Shown in pieces: positions 10,701 through 23,189 of a stretch of 64,000 nucleotides of DNA. The stretch is from Mycobacterium vicinigordonae (lineage in GTDB: Bacteria; Actinomycetota; Actinomycetes; Mycobacteriales; Mycobacteriaceae), in contig NZ_CP059165.1 in NCBI RefSeq assembly GCF_013466425.1, positions 2,728,001-2,792,000 on the forward strand. The letters are read 5' to 3'. Position numbers and translations under genes: made by a program. Below the pieces are notes generated by a model, which was given only the letters and a program-made list of their open reading frames with translations, was not told the origin of the DNA and searched no databases. Numbering within the stretch: the first letter of the stretch is position 1; every line of letters starts with the position of its first letter.

Positions 10701-13700
10701 CGTCGAGCAGTGCCGGATGGACGTCGTAGTTGGTTTGCTGCGTACGGATGACACTCGGCAACGCGATCTCCGCGAGGACCGAGGTGCCGGTCTCCTCGGC
10801 CGTGTGGGCAACTGCCAAACCGGTGAATGCGGGTCCGTACTGAATTCCGCAGAGGTCCATGGCATCCCGCAGGTCCGTCCCCTGAACCTGGCTCGGGTGC
10901 GCGGCCCTCAGCGCATCGAGGTCCTGCGGGTCCGGTTGGTTGTCGCCGTCTACCGCCTGCAACACCGCCGAGGCGCGGCGCACGGGGACCCCGTCCTCGT
11001 TCGTCTCGACGACGAAGGTGAGTGCGTCGGGCACATCCGCGGTCGCGGTCAGGGTGACCTGGGTTTCGTCGTCGAGAAGCAACATCTGCTCGAAGCGGAT
11101 GTCGCGCACCCCGGCTGCTTGGCCGAAGACCTCGCGGGCCGCGGCCAACGCCATCTCGCAGTAGGCCGCACCCGGCAGGGTCGCCGTGCCGTGTACCTGG
11201 TGGTCGCCCAGCCACGGCAACGCATCGGTACCGATCTCGCCCTGCCACACGTGGCGCTCGGGCTCTTCCGGCAGGCGCACGTGTTGACCCATCAGCGGGT
11301 GCACGACGACGCTGGAACTCAGGGCGCGGGAGCTGTGGCCGTCGCGGCTGAGCATGAGCGTGCGGTGGGTCCAGGCTGGCAGCGGGGCGTCGACCAGGTG
11401 GCCGTGGGGGTAGATCACCGAGAAATCGACGGTGGCGCCGGTGCTAAACAAGTCGCCGGCAAAACTGCGTAGTCCAGCGGGAAGAGGTTGCTCGCGACGC
11501 ATCGCGGCCAGTGCCGCGGCCGTCATGTCGAGGCTTCGCGCGGTCTGGTCCACCGCGTGGGTCAGCAGCGGGTGCGGCGACAGTTCGCCGAACACGCGGT
11601 AGCCGTCCTCCAGCGCGGCCTGCACCGCGGCCGAGAAACGCACTGTGTGGCGCAGATTGTCCACCCAGTAGTTGGCATCGCAGTACGGCTCCTCGCGCGG
11701 GTCGAACGAGGTTGCCGAGTAGTAAGGAATCTCGGGGGTCAATGGCTCGATCTCGGCCAGCACGTCGTACAGCTCATCCAGAATCGGGTCGACCTGCGGC
11801 GAGTGCGACGCGACGTCGACAGCCACTTCGCGGGCCATCACGTCGCGACCCTCCCAGGCTGCGACCATTTCGCGAACGCTGTTCGTCGCGCCACCAATCA
11901 CAGTGGATTGGGGCGAGGCGACCACTGCGACAACCGCGTCATTGATACCGCGGGCCATCAATTCCGAGAGCACCTGCTGAGCCGGCAGCTCCACCGATGC
12001 CATCGCCCCCGAGCCGGCGATGTTGGTCATCAGCCGGGAACGGCGGCAGATCACGCGTGTCCCGTCTTGCAGTGACAGCGCGCCAGCGGTGACGGCCGCG
12101 GCGCACTCACCCATCGAGTGGCCGATGACCGCGGCCGGTTGCACGCCGTAGGACTTCATCGTTGCCGCAAGCGCGACCTGCATCGCGAACAGCGTCGGCT
12201 GCACACGGTCGATCCCCGCCACCTTCTCGGGCGCTGTCATCGCTTCGGTGACCGAAAAGCCGGACTCCGCGGCGATCAGGGGTTCGATCTCGGCGATGGT
12301 CGCCGCGAAGACGGGCTCATTAGCCAGCAGGTCCGCTCCCATCGCAGCCCACTGCGACCCTTGCCCGGAGAACACCCAGACCGGACCGCGTTCCTCCTGA
12401 CCCACGACCTCGGGGTACAGGGCGTCGCCGTCGGCAACCTCACGAAGGGCCGCCACCAGAGCCGAAGTGTTGCTCCCTAACACCGTCGTGCGCACCGACC
12501 GGTGCCCGCGACGGCGCGCCAGGGTGTAGGCGAGATCCCGCGCACTGAACTCCGACGCGTGCGTCTCGACCCAATCTGCCAGGCGCGACGCGGTGTGCCG
12601 CAGTCCTTCTGCCGACGACGACGACAGCGGAATAAGCAATGTGTCGTCGCTGCTCGGGCTGGCGGCCACCCCGTTGGGGCACGGCGGTTCGGGCGCCTGC
12701 TCGACGATCGCGTGCACGTTGGTGCCGGATATACCCCACGCCGACACCGCCGCACGCCGCGGGCCGTCACCCTGCAACGGCCATTCCAGGTTTTCGACCG
12801 GCAGGAAGAGCCCGGTCTCGATCTTGGCGAGGTTCTCCGGGAGGGACTCGAAGTGCAGGTTCTTCGGGACGACGCCGTGCTGAACGGCGAGTACCGCTTT
12901 CATCAACCCCAGGGTCCCGGCGGCAGCCTGGGTGTGGCCGAAGTTTGTCTTCGATGCGCCGACGGCGCACTTGTTACCGACGGCGTACACCTCTGACAGG
13001 CTGGTGTATTCAATCGGGTCACCGACCGGAGTGCCGGTGCCATGTGCTTCGACCATGCCGATGCTGGCGGGTTCAACGCCCGCCGCCTGCAGGGCCTGGC
13101 GGTACAGGGCGGCTTGCGCATCGCCGGACGGCATGGCGATATTCACGGTGTGGCCGTCCTGGTTGGCGGCGGTGCTACGGATAACACCCAGAATGCGGTC
13201 GCCATCGCGCTGGGCATCCGAGAGCCGCTTCAACAACACCACAGCGCAGCCCTCGCCGGAAACGAAACCGTCTGCTTTGGCGTCGAATGCGTGGCAATGT
13301 CCGGTGGCCGACAGCATGCCGCCCGCCGAGGCCGAAGCTGACCTGCGTGGTTCCAGCATCACGTTCACGCCGCCCGCAAAGGTCATGTCGCACTCGCCGC
13401 TCTGCAGACTGCGGCAGGCCTGGTGGACCGCGAACAGTCCGGACGAGCAAGCGGTGTCGATCGTGGACGCGGGCCCGTGCAGGCCCAGCGCATACGAGAT
13501 GCGGCCAGAAGCCATGCTGAAGATGGTGCCGGGGTTTCCGTACGGTCCGTCGAAGGCGTCCGAGGCAATCTGCACGAACTGGTAGTCGCCGTAGTTCAGC
13601 CCGACGAAGACGCCGGTCTGCTTGGCGATGGTGTCTTTGGTCAGGCCGGCATGCTCCATGGCTTCCCACGCGGTCTCCATCAGCAGTCGCTGCTGCGGGT

Positions 13701-13980
13701 CCATCGCGATGGCTTCTTTTTCGCTGATCCCGAAGAAGTCGGGATCGAAGTCGCCGACGTCATCGAGGAAAGAGCCCCACTTGCACACCGATCGACCGGG
13801 TACGCCGGGCTCGGGGTCGTAGTAGTAGTCAGCGTCCCAGCGGTCGGGGGGAATCTCTGTGACCAAGTCATCGCCGCGCAGCAACGCGTCCCACAGCAAC
13901 TCAGGGGAGTTGATGCCCCCCGGCATCCGGCAAGCCATCCCAATGACAGCAACCGGAGTGACGCCCGCGCTATCCACCAA
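7702..13980 (-). CDS. Mas/Pks5-type iterative polyketide synthase, copy 1 (KS-AT-DH-ER-KR-ACP)
   Basis: Iterative reducing type I PKS, predicted to extend an acyl starter with methylmalonyl-CoA to a methyl-branched fatty acid. At 2092 aa it matches the Mas/Pks5 family (about 2100 aa). Domains in order are as follows. KS is at about 8-430 with Cys178 (DTACSS), His313 (EAHGTGTP) and His349. AT is at about 535-830 with Ser622 (GHSMGE) and a VASH specificity motif at 723-726, as in methylmalonyl-using Mas enzymes. DH has the HxxxGxxxxP motif ([10 protein letters not shown]) and DACFQ. ER is a medium-chain reductase with [11 protein letters not shown] has TGGLGGLG. The C-terminal ACP has GLDSLGN. 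The reading frame begins TTG GTG, and either codon could start after AGGTGAGG. It heads the operon PKS-PapA-GT-MmpL. The synteny and family point to pks5, but two such genes are present here, so orthology of each is unresolved. Confidence 0.93.
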   Translation of the reverse strand: MVDSAGVTPVAVIGMACRMPGGINSPELLWDALLRGDDLVTEIPPDRWDADYYYDPEPGVPGRSVCKWGSFLDDVGDFDPDFFGISEKEAIAMDPQQRLLMETAWEAMEHAGLTKDTIAKQTGVFVGLNYGDYQFVQIASDAFDGPYGNPGTIFSMASGRISYALGLHGPASTIDTACSSGLFAVHQACRSLQSGECDMTFAGGVNVMLEPRRSASASAGGMLSATGHCHAFDAKADGFVSGEGCAVVLLKRLSDAQRDGDRILGVIRSTAANQDGHTVNIAMPSGDAQAALYRQALQAAGVEPASIGMVEAHGTGTPVGDPIEYTSLSEVYAVGNKCAVGASKTNFGHTQAAAGTLGLMKAVLAVQHGVVPKNLHFESLPENLAKIETGLFLPVENLEWPLQGDGPRRAAVSAWGISGTNVHAIVEQAPEPPCPNGVAASPSSDDTLLIPLSSSSAEGLRHTASRLADWVETHASEFSARDLAYTLARRRGHRSVRTTVLGSNTSALVAALREVADGDALYPEVVGQEERGPVWVFSGQGSQWAAMGADLLANEPVFAATIAEIEPLIAAESGFSVTEAMTAPEKVAGIDRVQPTLFAMQVALAATMKSYGVQPAAVIGHSMGECAAAVTAGALSLQDGTRVICRRSRLMTNIAGSGAMASVELPAQQVLSELMARGINDAVVAVVASPQSTVIGGATNSVREMVAAWEGRDVMAREVAVDVASHSPQVDPILDELYDVLAEIEPLTPEIPYYSATSFDPREEPYCDANYWVDNLRHTVRFSAAVQAALEDGYRVFGELSPHPLLTHAVDQTARSLDMTAAALAAMRREQPLPAGLRSFAGDLFSTGATVDFSVIYPHGHLVDAPLPAWTHRTLMLSRDGHSSRALSSSVVVHPLMGQHVRLPEEPERHVWQGEIGTDALPWLGDHQVHGTATLPGAAYCEMALAAAREVFGQAAGVRDIRFEQMLLLDDETQVTLTATADVPDALTFVVETNEDGVPVRRASAVLQAVDGDNQPDPQDLDALRAAHPSQVQGTDLRDAMDLCGIQYGPAFTGLAVAHTAEETGTSVLAEIALPSVIRTQQTNYDVHPALLDACFQSVAAHPSVAIASLGGLLLPLGVRELRTYGPVHTARYCYSRVTAATGGAVEADLDLLDKQGAVVLTVRGLEMGTGVSASGERARLLGERLLTVEWQHRQLPEVATADAGTWLVVSTADTADLLATTLTDAMKLHDAESTTLAWHEDGDHSAMAQQLRNQLDRGGFTGVVVLTGSPTGDPDDDSPRRGGNAVRHLIRIAAELAEVQGEAPRLCVVTRGAQLVLTGDAPNVEQGGLRGVLRVVGAEHPHLHTTHIDIDEQTDAEQLVRQLLLAGTDEDETAWRDNEWYTARLCPSPLRPEERKTTIAAHETGGVRMQIRTPGDLQTMEFAAFDRVPPGPGQIEVAVSASSINFADVLNAFGRYQSLDGILPALGTDFAGVVTAVGEGVTNHKVGDHVGGMSPLGCWATFVTCDARLATTLPDGMTDAQAAAVTTAHATAWYGLNDLARIKAGDKVLIHSGTGGVGQAAIAIARAAGAEIFATAGSEQRRQLLRDMGIEHVYDSRTADFAEQIRQDTDGYGVDIVLNSVFGAAQLAGLKLLALGGRFVEIGKRDIYGDTKLGLFPFRRNLAFWGVDLGVMSVSHPQQVSEILSTVYRLTAEGKLPMPEATHYPLAEAATAIRVMSGAQHTGKLILDIPRGGRSSVVLPPEQAPVFRRDGSYIITGGLGGLGLFLAEKMAAAGAGRIVLSSRSQPTLKALETIELIRSIGSDVVVQCGDIAQIETAHQLVATATATGLPLRGVLHGAAVVEDAVLTNITDELIERDWAPKVYGAWNLHKASASAELDWFCSFSSAAALLGSPGQGAYAAANSWLDAFTHWRRSQGLPATSIAWGAWGEIGRGADFAEGTGSAIAPDEGAYAFEALLRHDRAYSGYSPLIGTPWIESFAARSKFLEMFKTAGDKRSGSSKLRSELSELPVDEWPGRLRRLLSEQIGLILRRNIDPDHPLSEYGLDSLGNLELRTHIEAQTGVRITSADITTVRGLADHLVEKMAPKEGAPA

Positions 13981-14065
13981 CCCTCACCTTTCTGCCTATC
14001 TCCAAGTTCCTATCACCGCCGCACCCTCTTATCAGGGCTTTTAGGAATTTCGCTGGGCTGTGATG

Positions 14066-14087
14066 GGTGCTGCAACCTTGCAGCACC
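14066..14087. promoter_or_regulatory. Perfect 22-bp inverted repeat, candidate operator
   Basis: Two 10-bp arms (GGTGCTGCAA and its exact complement) are separated by 2 bp (CC). The centre lies about 96 bp upstream of the leftward PKS start, a plausible place for a dimeric repressor or activator site. No T-tract follows, so it is not a canonical terminator. The binding protein is unknown; no regulator gene is encoded next to it. Confidence 0.5.
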
Positions 14088-14670
14088 GCAACCAGTGACC
14101 CATCGACCCCCGTAGCGAAGCGGCCTCTCGAACTTGATGCGTTCAAAGCGTAACTGCTCCACTGCGCACGTGTGGAAAAATCGTGCGAACGTACAAAAAT
14201 TTAACAGCGGACCGGGCTCGCGACTTCTGGCCCGTTGGACCCGAAACGAGACGTCGACAGAGCATTTGGGGCACTGCACCTGCCCCCGCGGCGGCCCACC
14301 TGGGAAGCCACTCACGTTGTGCGGCAGAGTAGTACACGATTGACCAGGACCTGGGTGGTGTCGGCGTAGCGCGCGAGGGCCGCGATACCGGTGGAAGGTG
14401 GGCACGGGAGCACGCCTGTGATTTAAAACACATTGTAATAAGGAGAGCTCTTAACCTCGAGTTTGCTAAGGCTCAAACGAGCGACCGACTCACCCGGCCC
14501 GCGAGGGGCCAGGAATGCGGCCGGTCAGCACCACACTGTTGCACCTGGTTTCGGATATTAGGCGTTGTTGCAACAGCGCGTGCAGGAATGGGAAATTTTT
14601 ATCAAACTAGCCCCAATGGATCGTATGTGCGCCCCGGCGGCTGCCGGGGCCGTGTGTTCTTGTCCGTTCT

Positions 14671-14690
14671 AGTCCGTCCGAGTCCGTCCG
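14671..14690. repeat. Short tandem repeat, two 10-bp units
   Basis: The unit AGTCCGTCCG occurs twice head to tail, with degenerate partial copies on both sides (about 14662-14699). It is a minor low-complexity repeat in the divergent intergenic region; no function can be inferred. Confidence 0.6.
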
Positions 14691-15056
14691 AGTCCTCCGC
14701 TGCGACTCCGGGGCATGCGGCACTCCGCGACCTCCGACTCCACGTAGTGCGGGAAAGCAGATTGGGCGATGTCGTCGGGCCGGCTGGCAAGTTGCGCGTG
14801 GTTGCGGCTGGGACGGTGGCCGCCCACCGATTTCTGGACTGACGCAATTGATTACGTTGGCAGTCGTGATGAATCAATCCGCCGCCGGGTGTGTTTGCGT
14901 CTGATTTCTTTGCACGACACCGGCTTTCGCCTGCAATGTCGGTATTCTGCCGGGCTGCGTCACATGGCACGAGGGTAGCGGCGACGTGGCCGAGGCCCCT
15001 TAATTAGGGACAGAATCTAGATCAAAGCTTTGCTCACGCGGGTACGGCCATCGCGG

Positions 15057-15062
15057 TATCGT
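15057..15062 (+). promoter_or_regulatory. Candidate -10 element of a leaderless promoter for the FAAL-PKS gene
   Basis: TATCGT fits the mycobacterial TANNNT -10 pattern and ends 7 nt before the GTG start at 15070. No Shine-Dalgarno sequence precedes that GTG. This spacing is what a leaderless mRNA beginning at or near the start codon would show. No good -35 box is seen. Confidence 0.4.
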
Positions 15063-15069
15063 CGAGCCC

Positions 15070-18000
15070 GTGCTTGAGGCGTCCATCCCCGCAGTGCTGC
15101 ATAAATGTGCCGGTCAGCGGCCCAATGAGACCGCGTTCACCTTCATTGATTACGAGCAGGACCCGGCAGGTGTGGCGCAAAGCCTGACGTGGTCGCAGGT
15201 GTACCGGCGGACGCTGAACGTCGCTGAGAAGCTCAAGCAGTGCGGGTCCCCAGGCGATCGAGCCGTGGTGTTGGCGCCGCAGGGCCTCGACTACGTCATC
15301 GCTTTTCTGGGCGCGATGGAGGCGGGTCAGATTGCCGTCCCGTTGTCAGCTCCGCAAGGCGGCGCCAGTGACGAACGAGCTAGTGCGGTCCTGCTTGACG
15401 CGGCACCGACGTCGATTCTCACCACCTCTGCTGTGGCTGGCAGCGTCGCCGAGTGCATCGAACCGGGCCAGTCGGCGCCGTCACTGATCGAACTTGACCT
15501 GCTAGATCTCGATGCCGAGATTGCACCCGCTAGCGACACAATTGATCTGCCAGAAATTGCGTATCTGCAATACACCTCCGGCTCGACCCGCACACCGGCG
15601 GGCGTTGAGATCTCGCATAAGAACATGCTGGTCAACATCGAACAGATCTTGTCCAGTTATTTCCGCGACGAAGGCGGAGTCGCTCCGCCGGACACCACTG
15701 TGGTGTCGTGGCTGCCGCTGTTCCACGACATGGGTTTGATTGTGGGCATTGGTATTCCGCTCGTCGTCGGGTGTCCCGCAGTGCTCGCGAGCCCGCCGGC
15801 CTTCCTGCAGCGCCCGGCGCGATGGATGCAGTTGGTGGCCTCGGCTACTCGGCCGTTTACGGCAGGCCCGAATATTGCTTTCGAATTGGCGGCCGCGAAA
15901 ACGTCCGACGACGACCTGGCCGGCCTGGACCTCGGGCACGTCCGCAACATCCTCAATGGGGCCGAACGGGTCCAACCAGCGACGCTTGAGCGCTTTGCTA
16001 AGAGATTCGCGCGTTTCAATCTCGACCCCAAAGCGTTGCGGCCTTCCTATGGCCTCGCGGAAGCCACCGTGTACGTGGCGACGCGCGAGCAGGCCGAACC
16101 GCCAGAGGTTGTGTATTTCGACTCTGCGGCACTGACCGCCGGCCACGCGACGTCCTGCCCGACCGGGGAGGGCACACCGCTGGTCAGTTACGGTACGCCG
16201 CGGTCGCCGATCGTGCGCATCGTCGATCCCGAGACCAGGATCGAGTGCCCGGCCGGGACGGTCGGGGAGATCTGGACGCACGGTGACAACGTCTCGACCG
16301 GCTATTGGCAGAAACCCGAAGAGTCAGAACGCACGTTCGGCGCTGCGCTCGTGGACCCCTCCGCCGGAACACCGACCGGCCCCTGGCTGCGAACCGGTGA
16401 TCTAGGCTTCTTGTACGACGACGAGTTGTTCATCATCGGTCGCATCAAAGATCTCCTGATTGTCTACGGCCGCAACCACTCTCCCGATGACATCGAAGCG
16501 ACCATCCAGGAGATCAGCGCGGGCCGATGCGTAGCGATCTCGGTGCCCGACGATGCAGGCACCGAGAAGCTGGTGGCCATCGTCGAACTCAAGGTGCGTG
16601 CCGACTCCGAAGAGGCCGCGACACAGAAGATCACCGGCGTAAAGCGCAAACTCACCTCGGCGATCGCCAAGGCGCACGGCTTGAGTGTGGCGGATCTGGT
16701 CCTGGTGGGTCCGCACTCGATCCCGCTGACCACCAGCGGCAAGGTCAGGCGCAGAGAGTGTCTGCAGCGGTATCAGCACGACGAATTCACTCGCATAGAT
16801 GCGCACCTTTCCCGTCCGCCGCAGCGCGCGGCTCAGGAAACCGATGCGCGCGAGGACGCGAATTCAGGCTTGGCCCAACGGCTGCGCGCGCTCCGCAAGC
16901 AACAGCACGACCTCCTGGTGGGGGTGGTCTGTGCGCAGGCCGCCGCGGTCTTGGGCCTAGCGAGTCCAGATGACATCGACCCCGAGGGCGCATTTCAGGA
17001 CCTGGGCTTTGACTCGGTGAAGGCCACCGAGTTGCTGGACCGACTCAAATCCGCCACCGAGCTGGAACTCGCGCCCACGTTGGCCTTCGACTATCCGACG
17101 CCGGCGGCACTCGGAGACTATCTGGGAGAGCTACTAAGCGGGTCGGTCGCCAAGGCTCCGGCGGTGGTTTCGCGGGAGGTGGTCAACGAGCCAGTGGCTG
17201 TGGTCGGAATGGCCTGTCGGTTTCCGGGCGGAGTCGATTCGGCGGCGGCGCTGTGGGATCTGGTGGCCGCCGGCACCGATGCAATGGGCGGCTTCCCGAC
17301 CGACCGGGGCTGGAATCTGAGCGAACTGTTCGACGACGACCCCGATGCGGTGGGCAAGACGTATACCCGTGTGGGCGGATTTCTGGCCGGGGCAGGTGGG
17401 TTCGACACCGAGTTTTTCGGGATCTCGCCGCGGGAGGCCCAAGCCATGGATCCGCAGCAGCGGTTGCTGTTGGAGGTGTGCTGGGAAGCGCTGGAAACCG
17501 CCCGAATTGACCCGGTCACGTTGGGCCGTTCGCAGACCGGCGTGTTCGTCGGCGCCTGGTCACAGCGCTACGGCGCGGACGGCAGTGACGGCGCCGAGGG
17601 ATACGCCATGACCGGGCAGTCCACCAGCGTGGTGTCCGGGCGAGTCGCTTACGCGCTGGGATTGCAGGGCCCGGCCATCACCGTGGATACCGCGTGCTCG
17701 TCGTCGTTGGTGGCCACGCATCTTGCGTGTCAATCGCTGCGCAACGGAGAGAGCAGCCTGGCGCTGGCGGGTGGGGTCACCGTAATGACCACTCCGATGG
17801 TGTTCACCGAGTTCGCCCGGCAGCGTGGTCTGGCCCTCGATGGACGCTGCAAAGCGTTCGCGGCCGGCGCCGATGGAACCGGCTGGGGCGAGGGGGCAGC
17901 GGTGCTGGTGCTAGAGCGGCTCAGCGACGCCCAGCGCAACAATCACCCAGTGCTGGCGGTGATTGCGGGATCCGCGATCAACCAGGACGGTCCGTCCAAT

Positions 18001-21000
18001 GGTCTGACTGCCCCTAACGGACCCGCCCAGCAAAGCGTGATCCGTCAGGCGGGCGTCAACGCCGGTGTCGGGCTTAACGAGGTCGACGTCGTGGAGGCGC
18101 ACGGTACCGGAACGACGCTGGGCGATCCGATCGAAGCCGGGGCCCTGCTCGCGACCTACGGGGCGCACCGGGATGCCGATCAGCCGCTGTGGCTGGGGTC
18201 GGTCAAGTCCAACATCGGCCACACCCAGGCAGCCGCGGGCGCCGCCGGCCTGATCAAGATGGTCGAGGCGGTCAACCACGACTTCTTGCCTCCGACAATG
18301 CATGTCGACGAACCCAGTCCATACATCGACTGGTCGGCCGGGTCGGTCCGTTTGCTCACCGAGTCGGTGCCGTGGCCGGATACCGGTCGCCCGCGCACCG
18401 CGGCGGTTTCATCGTTCGGGATCAGCGGCACCAACGCGCACATTATCGTCCAACAGTCGCCTGTCTCGCCGGAGACGTCCGCCGGCCCCGCGGCGGCGTC
18501 ATCGGTATTGGACCCGCTGCTGGTGTGGCCGGTGTCCGCGCGCAGTCCTCAGGCACTGGCCGCCCAGGCGCACCGGCTGCGCGAGTATCTGGGCAGCCAT
18601 CCCGAACTTGGACTGGCTGACGTGGCCTACAGCCTGGCTAGCACCCGGACCCAACACCCATATCGGGCCACTATCGCCTCTTACCGGGGGAGCGCGGATC
18701 CCCGTCAGGATCTGCTCTCCGGCCTGGAGGCGTTGACCGTCGGCCTGCCGCACCCCCGATTGGCGAAACATCACAATCCTGCACATCAGCTGGGCGCCGA
18801 GACGGTTTTCGTCTTCCCGGGCCAGGGCGCTCAGTACCCGGGCATGGGATTGGACCTTTACGAACAGCTGCCCGTCTTCGCGCGCAGCCTCGACAGGTGC
18901 GACGCTGCATTGCGTCCTTTCACCGGCTGGTCGGTGATCGACGTCCTGCGGCAGGATCCCGCGGCGCCGTCATTGGAGCGCGTCGACGTGGTCCAGCCCG
19001 TCTTGTTCGCGATCATGGTCTCGCTCGCGGAATCGTTGGCCGCGTACGGGATCGTCGCCGATGCGGTGATCGGACACTCGCAGGGTGAGATTGCTGCCGC
19101 CTACGTCGCCGGGGCACTTTCGCTTGCCGATGCCGCCAAGATTGCCGCGCTGCGTAGCCAGGCGCTGACCGTGCTATCGGGCAGCGGGGGAATGGCCTCG
19201 ATTGTGCTGCCGGCCGAGGAAGTACGCCCGCGGTTGCAATCTTGGGACGGTGCGCTGAGCATCGCCGCGGTCAACGGGCCGTCGCACACGATTGTCAGCG
19301 GAGATCGCGCCGCGCTCGAGCAACTCACCGAGCTCTGCACACGTGACAACATCCAAATACGGCCTATCGCAGTCGATTACGCATCCCACGGTAGTCAGGT
19401 ACAGCGGCTGCGTGACCAGCTCGTGGCTGACCTGGCTGGGTTGACCGCGCAGCCCGCACGTATTCCGCTGTACTCGACCGTGGAAAGCATGCTCTCGGAT
19501 CAGCCGCTCGACACCACCGTCATGAACGCCGACTACTGGTATCGCAATCTGCGTGAACCAGTCCGGTTCCACGACAACGTCATTCATCTATTGGACCGCC
19601 GAGAACACCTCTTCGTGGAGATCTCGCCGCACCCGGTATTGGCGGCGGCAATCACCGACACGCTGGGCGGAACCGCTGATCGGCCCGGCTCGGCGGTACT
19701 CACCCCGCTGCACCGAGACCGTCCCGACCTGGAAACGTTGGCCACCACGCTGGGCCAGCTGCACAACCATGGGCATTCGCCGATGTGGCGGAATCTATAC
19801 CCCGACGCCCAAACAGTTGCGCTGCCCACCTACGCCTTTCAGCACCGGATCTACTGGGCGACGCCCACGCCTACCACCTCCGCCGTGAGCGATGCTGCCG
19901 ACGACGCACTCTGGAAGGCCGTCGACAATGACGGGGTCGACGCATTCGCCCAGTTACTGGAACTGGACGGCACGCAGGACGAGGCAGCGTTGGGAGATGT
20001 TGTCCGCGCCTTGCGGCGGTGGCACTACGATACCGGTGCGCGAACGGCGGCAGACAAACTCAGGTACCGAGTCGATTGGCGAGCCGTCACCCCGAACACC
20101 TTCGGTCTGACCCGTCGTCGCTGGGTGGTGCTGGCCTTCCCGGATCAGATCGAAGACGACTGGATCACCGGTTTGTCCGCAGGCTATCCAGATGCTGTTG
20201 ACGTGCACACGGTTGACCGCAGCGCCGTCGGCAGAGAGTCGCTGGCCGCATTGCTGCGTACGGCGGCTGCACATTGCGACGGCGTTGTTTCGTTCCTGGC
20301 CGCCGGTGCGCAAGTGCATCCGGATCCATCGAGCATATCCGCCGGTTTGACCGCGACACTTCTCCTGGCCCAAGCGCATGGCGATGCCGGTCTCGGAATC
20401 CCGTTGTGGGTGATTACCCGTGGCGCGGTTTCGGTATCCACCGACGACGGTCCACCCAATCCGACCCAGTCCGCTGCTTGGGGACTGGGACAATCGGTTT
20501 GTCTTGAAGATCCAGACCAGTGGGGTGGTTTGATCGACCTTCCGCCCAAGTCGACACCGCGCGACCTCGAGTCCCTGTACGCGATCCTGAGCTGTCCGCA
20601 AAAAGAAGACCAACTTGCGATCCGGTCACACGGTATAAGTGCGCGCCGGCTGGTCCAAGCTCCGCTCCCGTCAAAACGACTGGCGCGAGGGGGCGGTTGG
20701 CAACCATCGGGAGCGGCCCTGGTCACCGGTGCGACAGGACGCCTAGGCAAGCATCTGATCGGCTGGCTTGCCGACGCTGGCGCCAACCCTCTGCTGTTGT
20801 TGAGTCGCAACGCGACAGCGGATCCACAACTGGCGGAACTGGAAGCGGAGCTCCAAGCACGTGGGGTGACCACCGCATCGGTATCCGTCGATGTGAGCGA
20901 TCGGTCCGCTTTGGCCGACGCTCTGGCTGACCTGCGTAGCATCTACGGACCCATCGGCACCGTGGTGCACGCCGCGGCAGCCATCGGATGGAACTCCATC

Positions 21001-23178
21001 TCCGACACCACCGCTGAAGAACTGTCCGACAGTTGTGCGGCGAAGGTGGGTGGCGCCATCAACCTGGTGGAACTACTCGACGACGAACCGGAAACCTTCA
21101 TCTTGTTCTCGTCAGCGGCAGCGACCTGGGGAGGTGCACAACAGGGCGCCTACGCTGCCGCGAACGCCGCGATCGATGCGCTAGCCGAGCGCCTGCGTTG
21201 CAACGGACGCAGGGCGGTGGCACCGGCGTATGGACTCTGGGCGGACGAAGCCAGCAACATGCCGGCCGAGGTTCTCGACTCCTTCCGGCGAATCGGGATC
21301 AACCCGATCCCACCCACGACCGCGCTGGCCGCACTGCGACAGGCCATCGAGGTAGACGACACATTGATCACCCTGGCTGATGTCAGCTGGGACCGATTCG
21401 TGCCCGCCCTGACCGCACGACGTTTACACCCGCTGCTGACCGAACTGGCGCCACGTGTGAACACCAGTGAAAGCAGTAGCGCGCTATCCAGCGGTGACGC
21501 CCACGGACTCAGGGAGAAGCTGGTCGGCCAGACGGCCGAAGAGCGACTCCAAACGCTGACCACCATTGTCGCGCGGGCCACCGCCACCGTGTTGGCTCAC
21601 CCCGATCCGGTCAGCCTCGACACCGAGACCGCCTTCAAAGACCTTGGCATTGATTCGCTAACGGCCATGGAGCTGCGCAACACGCTGACCGCCCAAACCG
21701 GGCTGACCCTGCCGGCGAACCTGGTGTTCGAGCACCCCACTCCCGGCGTGCTCGCCAACCACCTGGCAAGCCAGCTTGCCTCCGTCGCCACGCCGACCAT
21801 CCCAGCTGGTCAGCTCGCCACACGCGGGGCCGAGCCGGTGGACAACCTGCTCGCCTACCTCGATCAAGCGGCATTTCTTGCCACGCGAGCAGTTCACGGC
21901 GCACTGATTCAAGTTACGTGGATATACGACCGTGGCGCCGACATGGAGGGGCTGCGGCGGTTCCACCGCAACCTCGGATCCGGACCATTTGGCCGTACCG
22001 TCGAGCGCTCGCCGATACCGTTCGCGCGGGACCGTTGGGTGTTGGCTCCCAGATTGCCCGACCTCGAGATCGCGACGACGCCGCGCCGACGCGCCGACGT
22101 GAGCGCGTGGGCCGACGAGCGGGCACGCCTACCGATCGACCCCGAATGGGGACCCGGCTGGCATCTTGGAGTGCTGCCCCTGGAGGATGGCGGGACAGCC
22201 GTCAGTTTGGTGGTCTCTCACGCGGTCGTCGACGCGATCGGATTCGGCCAGGCGATCGCCGAAGCGGCCGAAGGCAAAACGCACGAGCTGAGGTACCCGC
22301 CCGCGCGGTCGCGCACCCGCAGACAGGCATTGCGTGAGGATTTGCGACAAACCGTCAAAGAACTGCCCGCTGTTGGCCACGCGTTGGCGGCCGTAGCTCG
22401 AAGGGCGCGACGAGACCGCAAACAGCTCACCTCCTCGATAAAAACCGCACCACCCGCGCGGAGAACCGCGGGCGTCGGGGATCAGGCGGTGGAGATGCCC
22501 GCCCTGACCGCGCGCATCGATTTGGCGGAATGGGATACCCGCGCGAAAAAACTTGGCGCAAGCGGCAACTCGCTTGTGGCAGGTGTCGCATGCAGACTTG
22601 CGGTACGGATGGGCCGCGTGACTGACGACGGGTCTGTCACGCTACGACTGGTCGCCAACCTACGGACCGACGGCGATACGCGTGGCAATGCCATCACCGC
22701 AGTCGATGTGGCCGTCGATCCCACACACGCAGCAACGGACCTGCGGGACGTCCATCACAGGATCACGCAAACAATCCTCGAAGCGATGGACGACGCAGAC
22801 AACGAGTGGTTGGCGCCGCTGCCATTGACAGCCATGACGCCAAAGCGCGTGGCCAGGAGGCTGGCCGGAGTGGCAGCGGGTGGTCCGTCGCTACCCGTCA
22901 CCGTCTCCAACATCGGCGACCTGCCGCCCGCGGTCAACCGACCCGACGGTACCGATGCCGACCATGCGCACATGAGACCGTTCGAACCCGGAATGAAGAT
23001 GAGCACCCTCGAGCGCATGGGTGGGCAACTGCTGTTCGTCAGTGGCCGCGATCGCGGCCAGGTCTTCATCCGAATCTCCGCTTATCTACTTGGCCGGCCA
23101 AACACGAAAGAGGGCCTGCAGGAGGCGATCCTGAGTACATTCGCCGAATTCGGCCTGATTCCGGAGATCGACTGGTAA
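15070..23178 (+). CDS. Hybrid FAAL-ACP-KS-AT-KR-ACP-acyltransferase megasynthase
   Basis: A 2702-aa single-protein lipid assembly line. An FAAL domain (1-580; [11 protein letters not shown] at 168-178, [16 protein letters not shown]) loads an acyl-adenylate onto ACP1 (620-690, Ser649 in LGFDS). KS follows (708-1130; Cys876, His1011, His1051), then AT (1245-1535; Ser1337 in GHSQGE, YASH at 1437-1440, the methylmalonyl signature). A KR follows with an N-terminal structural half (1670-2110; TGATGRLG at 1886-1893, Tyr2028 in AYAAAN), then ACP2 (2160-2240, Ser2196 in LGIDS). I see no DH or ER motifs. The last 450 residues form a condensation/PapA-like acyltransferase with HAVVD at 2384-2388. The predicted product is a 2-methyl-3-hydroxy acyl chain that the last domain could esterify directly. 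The GTG start at 15070 lacks a ribosome site. The gene lies between two Pks5-type/PapA pairs and opposes both. The FAAL part may correspond to the stand-alone fadD24 of M. tuberculosis. Confidence 0.93.
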   Translation: MLEASIPAVLHKCAGQRPNETAFTFIDYEQDPAGVAQSLTWSQVYRRTLNVAEKLKQCGSPGDRAVVLAPQGLDYVIAFLGAMEAGQIAVPLSAPQGGASDERASAVLLDAAPTSILTTSAVAGSVAECIEPGQSAPSLIELDLLDLDAEIAPASDTIDLPEIAYLQYTSGSTRTPAGVEISHKNMLVNIEQILSSYFRDEGGVAPPDTTVVSWLPLFHDMGLIVGIGIPLVVGCPAVLASPPAFLQRPARWMQLVASATRPFTAGPNIAFELAAAKTSDDDLAGLDLGHVRNILNGAERVQPATLERFAKRFARFNLDPKALRPSYGLAEATVYVATREQAEPPEVVYFDSAALTAGHATSCPTGEGTPLVSYGTPRSPIVRIVDPETRIECPAGTVGEIWTHGDNVSTGYWQKPEESERTFGAALVDPSAGTPTGPWLRTGDLGFLYDDELFIIGRIKDLLIVYGRNHSPDDIEATIQEISAGRCVAISVPDDAGTEKLVAIVELKVRADSEEAATQKITGVKRKLTSAIAKAHGLSVADLVLVGPHSIPLTTSGKVRRRECLQRYQHDEFTRIDAHLSRPPQRAAQETDAREDANSGLAQRLRALRKQQHDLLVGVVCAQAAAVLGLASPDDIDPEGAFQDLGFDSVKATELLDRLKSATELELAPTLAFDYPTPAALGDYLGELLSGSVAKAPAVVSREVVNEPVAVVGMACRFPGGVDSAAALWDLVAAGTDAMGGFPTDRGWNLSELFDDDPDAVGKTYTRVGGFLAGAGGFDTEFFGISPREAQAMDPQQRLLLEVCWEALETARIDPVTLGRSQTGVFVGAWSQRYGADGSDGAEGYAMTGQSTSVVSGRVAYALGLQGPAITVDTACSSSLVATHLACQSLRNGESSLALAGGVTVMTTPMVFTEFARQRGLALDGRCKAFAAGADGTGWGEGAAVLVLERLSDAQRNNHPVLAVIAGSAINQDGPSNGLTAPNGPAQQSVIRQAGVNAGVGLNEVDVVEAHGTGTTLGDPIEAGALLATYGAHRDADQPLWLGSVKSNIGHTQAAAGAAGLIKMVEAVNHDFLPPTMHVDEPSPYIDWSAGSVRLLTESVPWPDTGRPRTAAVSSFGISGTNAHIIVQQSPVSPETSAGPAAASSVLDPLLVWPVSARSPQALAAQAHRLREYLGSHPELGLADVAYSLASTRTQHPYRATIASYRGSADPRQDLLSGLEALTVGLPHPRLAKHHNPAHQLGAETVFVFPGQGAQYPGMGLDLYEQLPVFARSLDRCDAALRPFTGWSVIDVLRQDPAAPSLERVDVVQPVLFAIMVSLAESLAAYGIVADAVIGHSQGEIAAAYVAGALSLADAAKIAALRSQALTVLSGSGGMASIVLPAEEVRPRLQSWDGALSIAAVNGPSHTIVSGDRAALEQLTELCTRDNIQIRPIAVDYASHGSQVQRLRDQLVADLAGLTAQPARIPLYSTVESMLSDQPLDTTVMNADYWYRNLREPVRFHDNVIHLLDRREHLFVEISPHPVLAAAITDTLGGTADRPGSAVLTPLHRDRPDLETLATTLGQLHNHGHSPMWRNLYPDAQTVALPTYAFQHRIYWATPTPTTSAVSDAADDALWKAVDNDGVDAFAQLLELDGTQDEAALGDVVRALRRWHYDTGARTAADKLRYRVDWRAVTPNTFGLTRRRWVVLAFPDQIEDDWITGLSAGYPDAVDVHTVDRSAVGRESLAALLRTAAAHCDGVVSFLAAGAQVHPDPSSISAGLTATLLLAQAHGDAGLGIPLWVITRGAVSVSTDDGPPNPTQSAAWGLGQSVCLEDPDQWGGLIDLPPKSTPRDLESLYAILSCPQKEDQLAIRSHGISARRLVQAPLPSKRLARGGGWQPSGAALVTGATGRLGKHLIGWLADAGANPLLLLSRNATADPQLAELEAELQARGVTTASVSVDVSDRSALADALADLRSIYGPIGTVVHAAAAIGWNSISDTTAEELSDSCAAKVGGAINLVELLDDEPETFILFSSAAATWGGAQQGAYAAANAAIDALAERLRCNGRRAVAPAYGLWADEASNMPAEVLDSFRRIGINPIPPTTALAALRQAIEVDDTLITLADVSWDRFVPALTARRLHPLLTELAPRVNTSESSSALSSGDAHGLREKLVGQTAEERLQTLTTIVARATATVLAHPDPVSLDTETAFKDLGIDSLTAMELRNTLTAQTGLTLPANLVFEHPTPGVLANHLASQLASVATPTIPAGQLATRGAEPVDNLLAYLDQAAFLATRAVHGALIQVTWIYDRGADMEGLRRFHRNLGSGPFGRTVERSPIPFARDRWVLAPRLPDLEIATTPRRRADVSAWADERARLPIDPEWGPGWHLGVLPLEDGGTAVSLVVSHAVVDAIGFGQAIAEAAEGKTHELRYPPARSRTRRQALREDLRQTVKELPAVGHALAAVARRARRDRKQLTSSIKTAPPARRTAGVGDQAVEMPALTARIDLAEWDTRAKKLGASGNSLVAGVACRLAVRMGRVTDDGSVTLRLVANLRTDGDTRGNAITAVDVAVDPTHAATDLRDVHHRITQTILEAMDDADNEWLAPLPLTAMTPKRVARRLAGVAAGGPSLPVTVSNIGDLPPAVNRPDGTDADHAHMRPFEPGMKMSTLERMGGQLLFVSGRDRGQVFIRISAYLLGRPNTKEGLQEAILSTFAEFGLIPEIDW

Positions 23179-23189
23179 TTCTCGATCGG

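Larger units (their letters stand above)
13981..15069. other. 1.09-kb divergent intergenic region between PKS copy 1 and the FAAL-PKS fusion
   Basis: This is the longest non-coding stretch in the window. It must carry promoters for both flanking genes. It contains a perfect 22-bp inverted repeat near the leftward PKS (14066-14087). Several A/T-rich patches stand out from the surrounding GC-rich sequence, for example around 14165-14212, 14419-14455 and 14590-14610. There is a 10-bp tandem repeat at 14671-14690 and a -10-like element just before the rightward gene. Short reading frames exist on both strands, but none has coding character, a good ribosome site or a recognisable product, so I call no gene here. 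Confidence 0.7.

Noticed and set aside
14134..14343. Short reading frame in the divergent intergenic region
   Set aside because: No ribosome site, Arg/Cys-rich composition, and overlapping frames on the other strand of equal length; more likely non-coding.
14847..14878. Inverted repeat ATTGATT...AATCAAT in the intergenic region
   Set aside because: Seven-base arms with an 18-bp spacer are within chance expectation for a 1-kb region; not reported as an operator.
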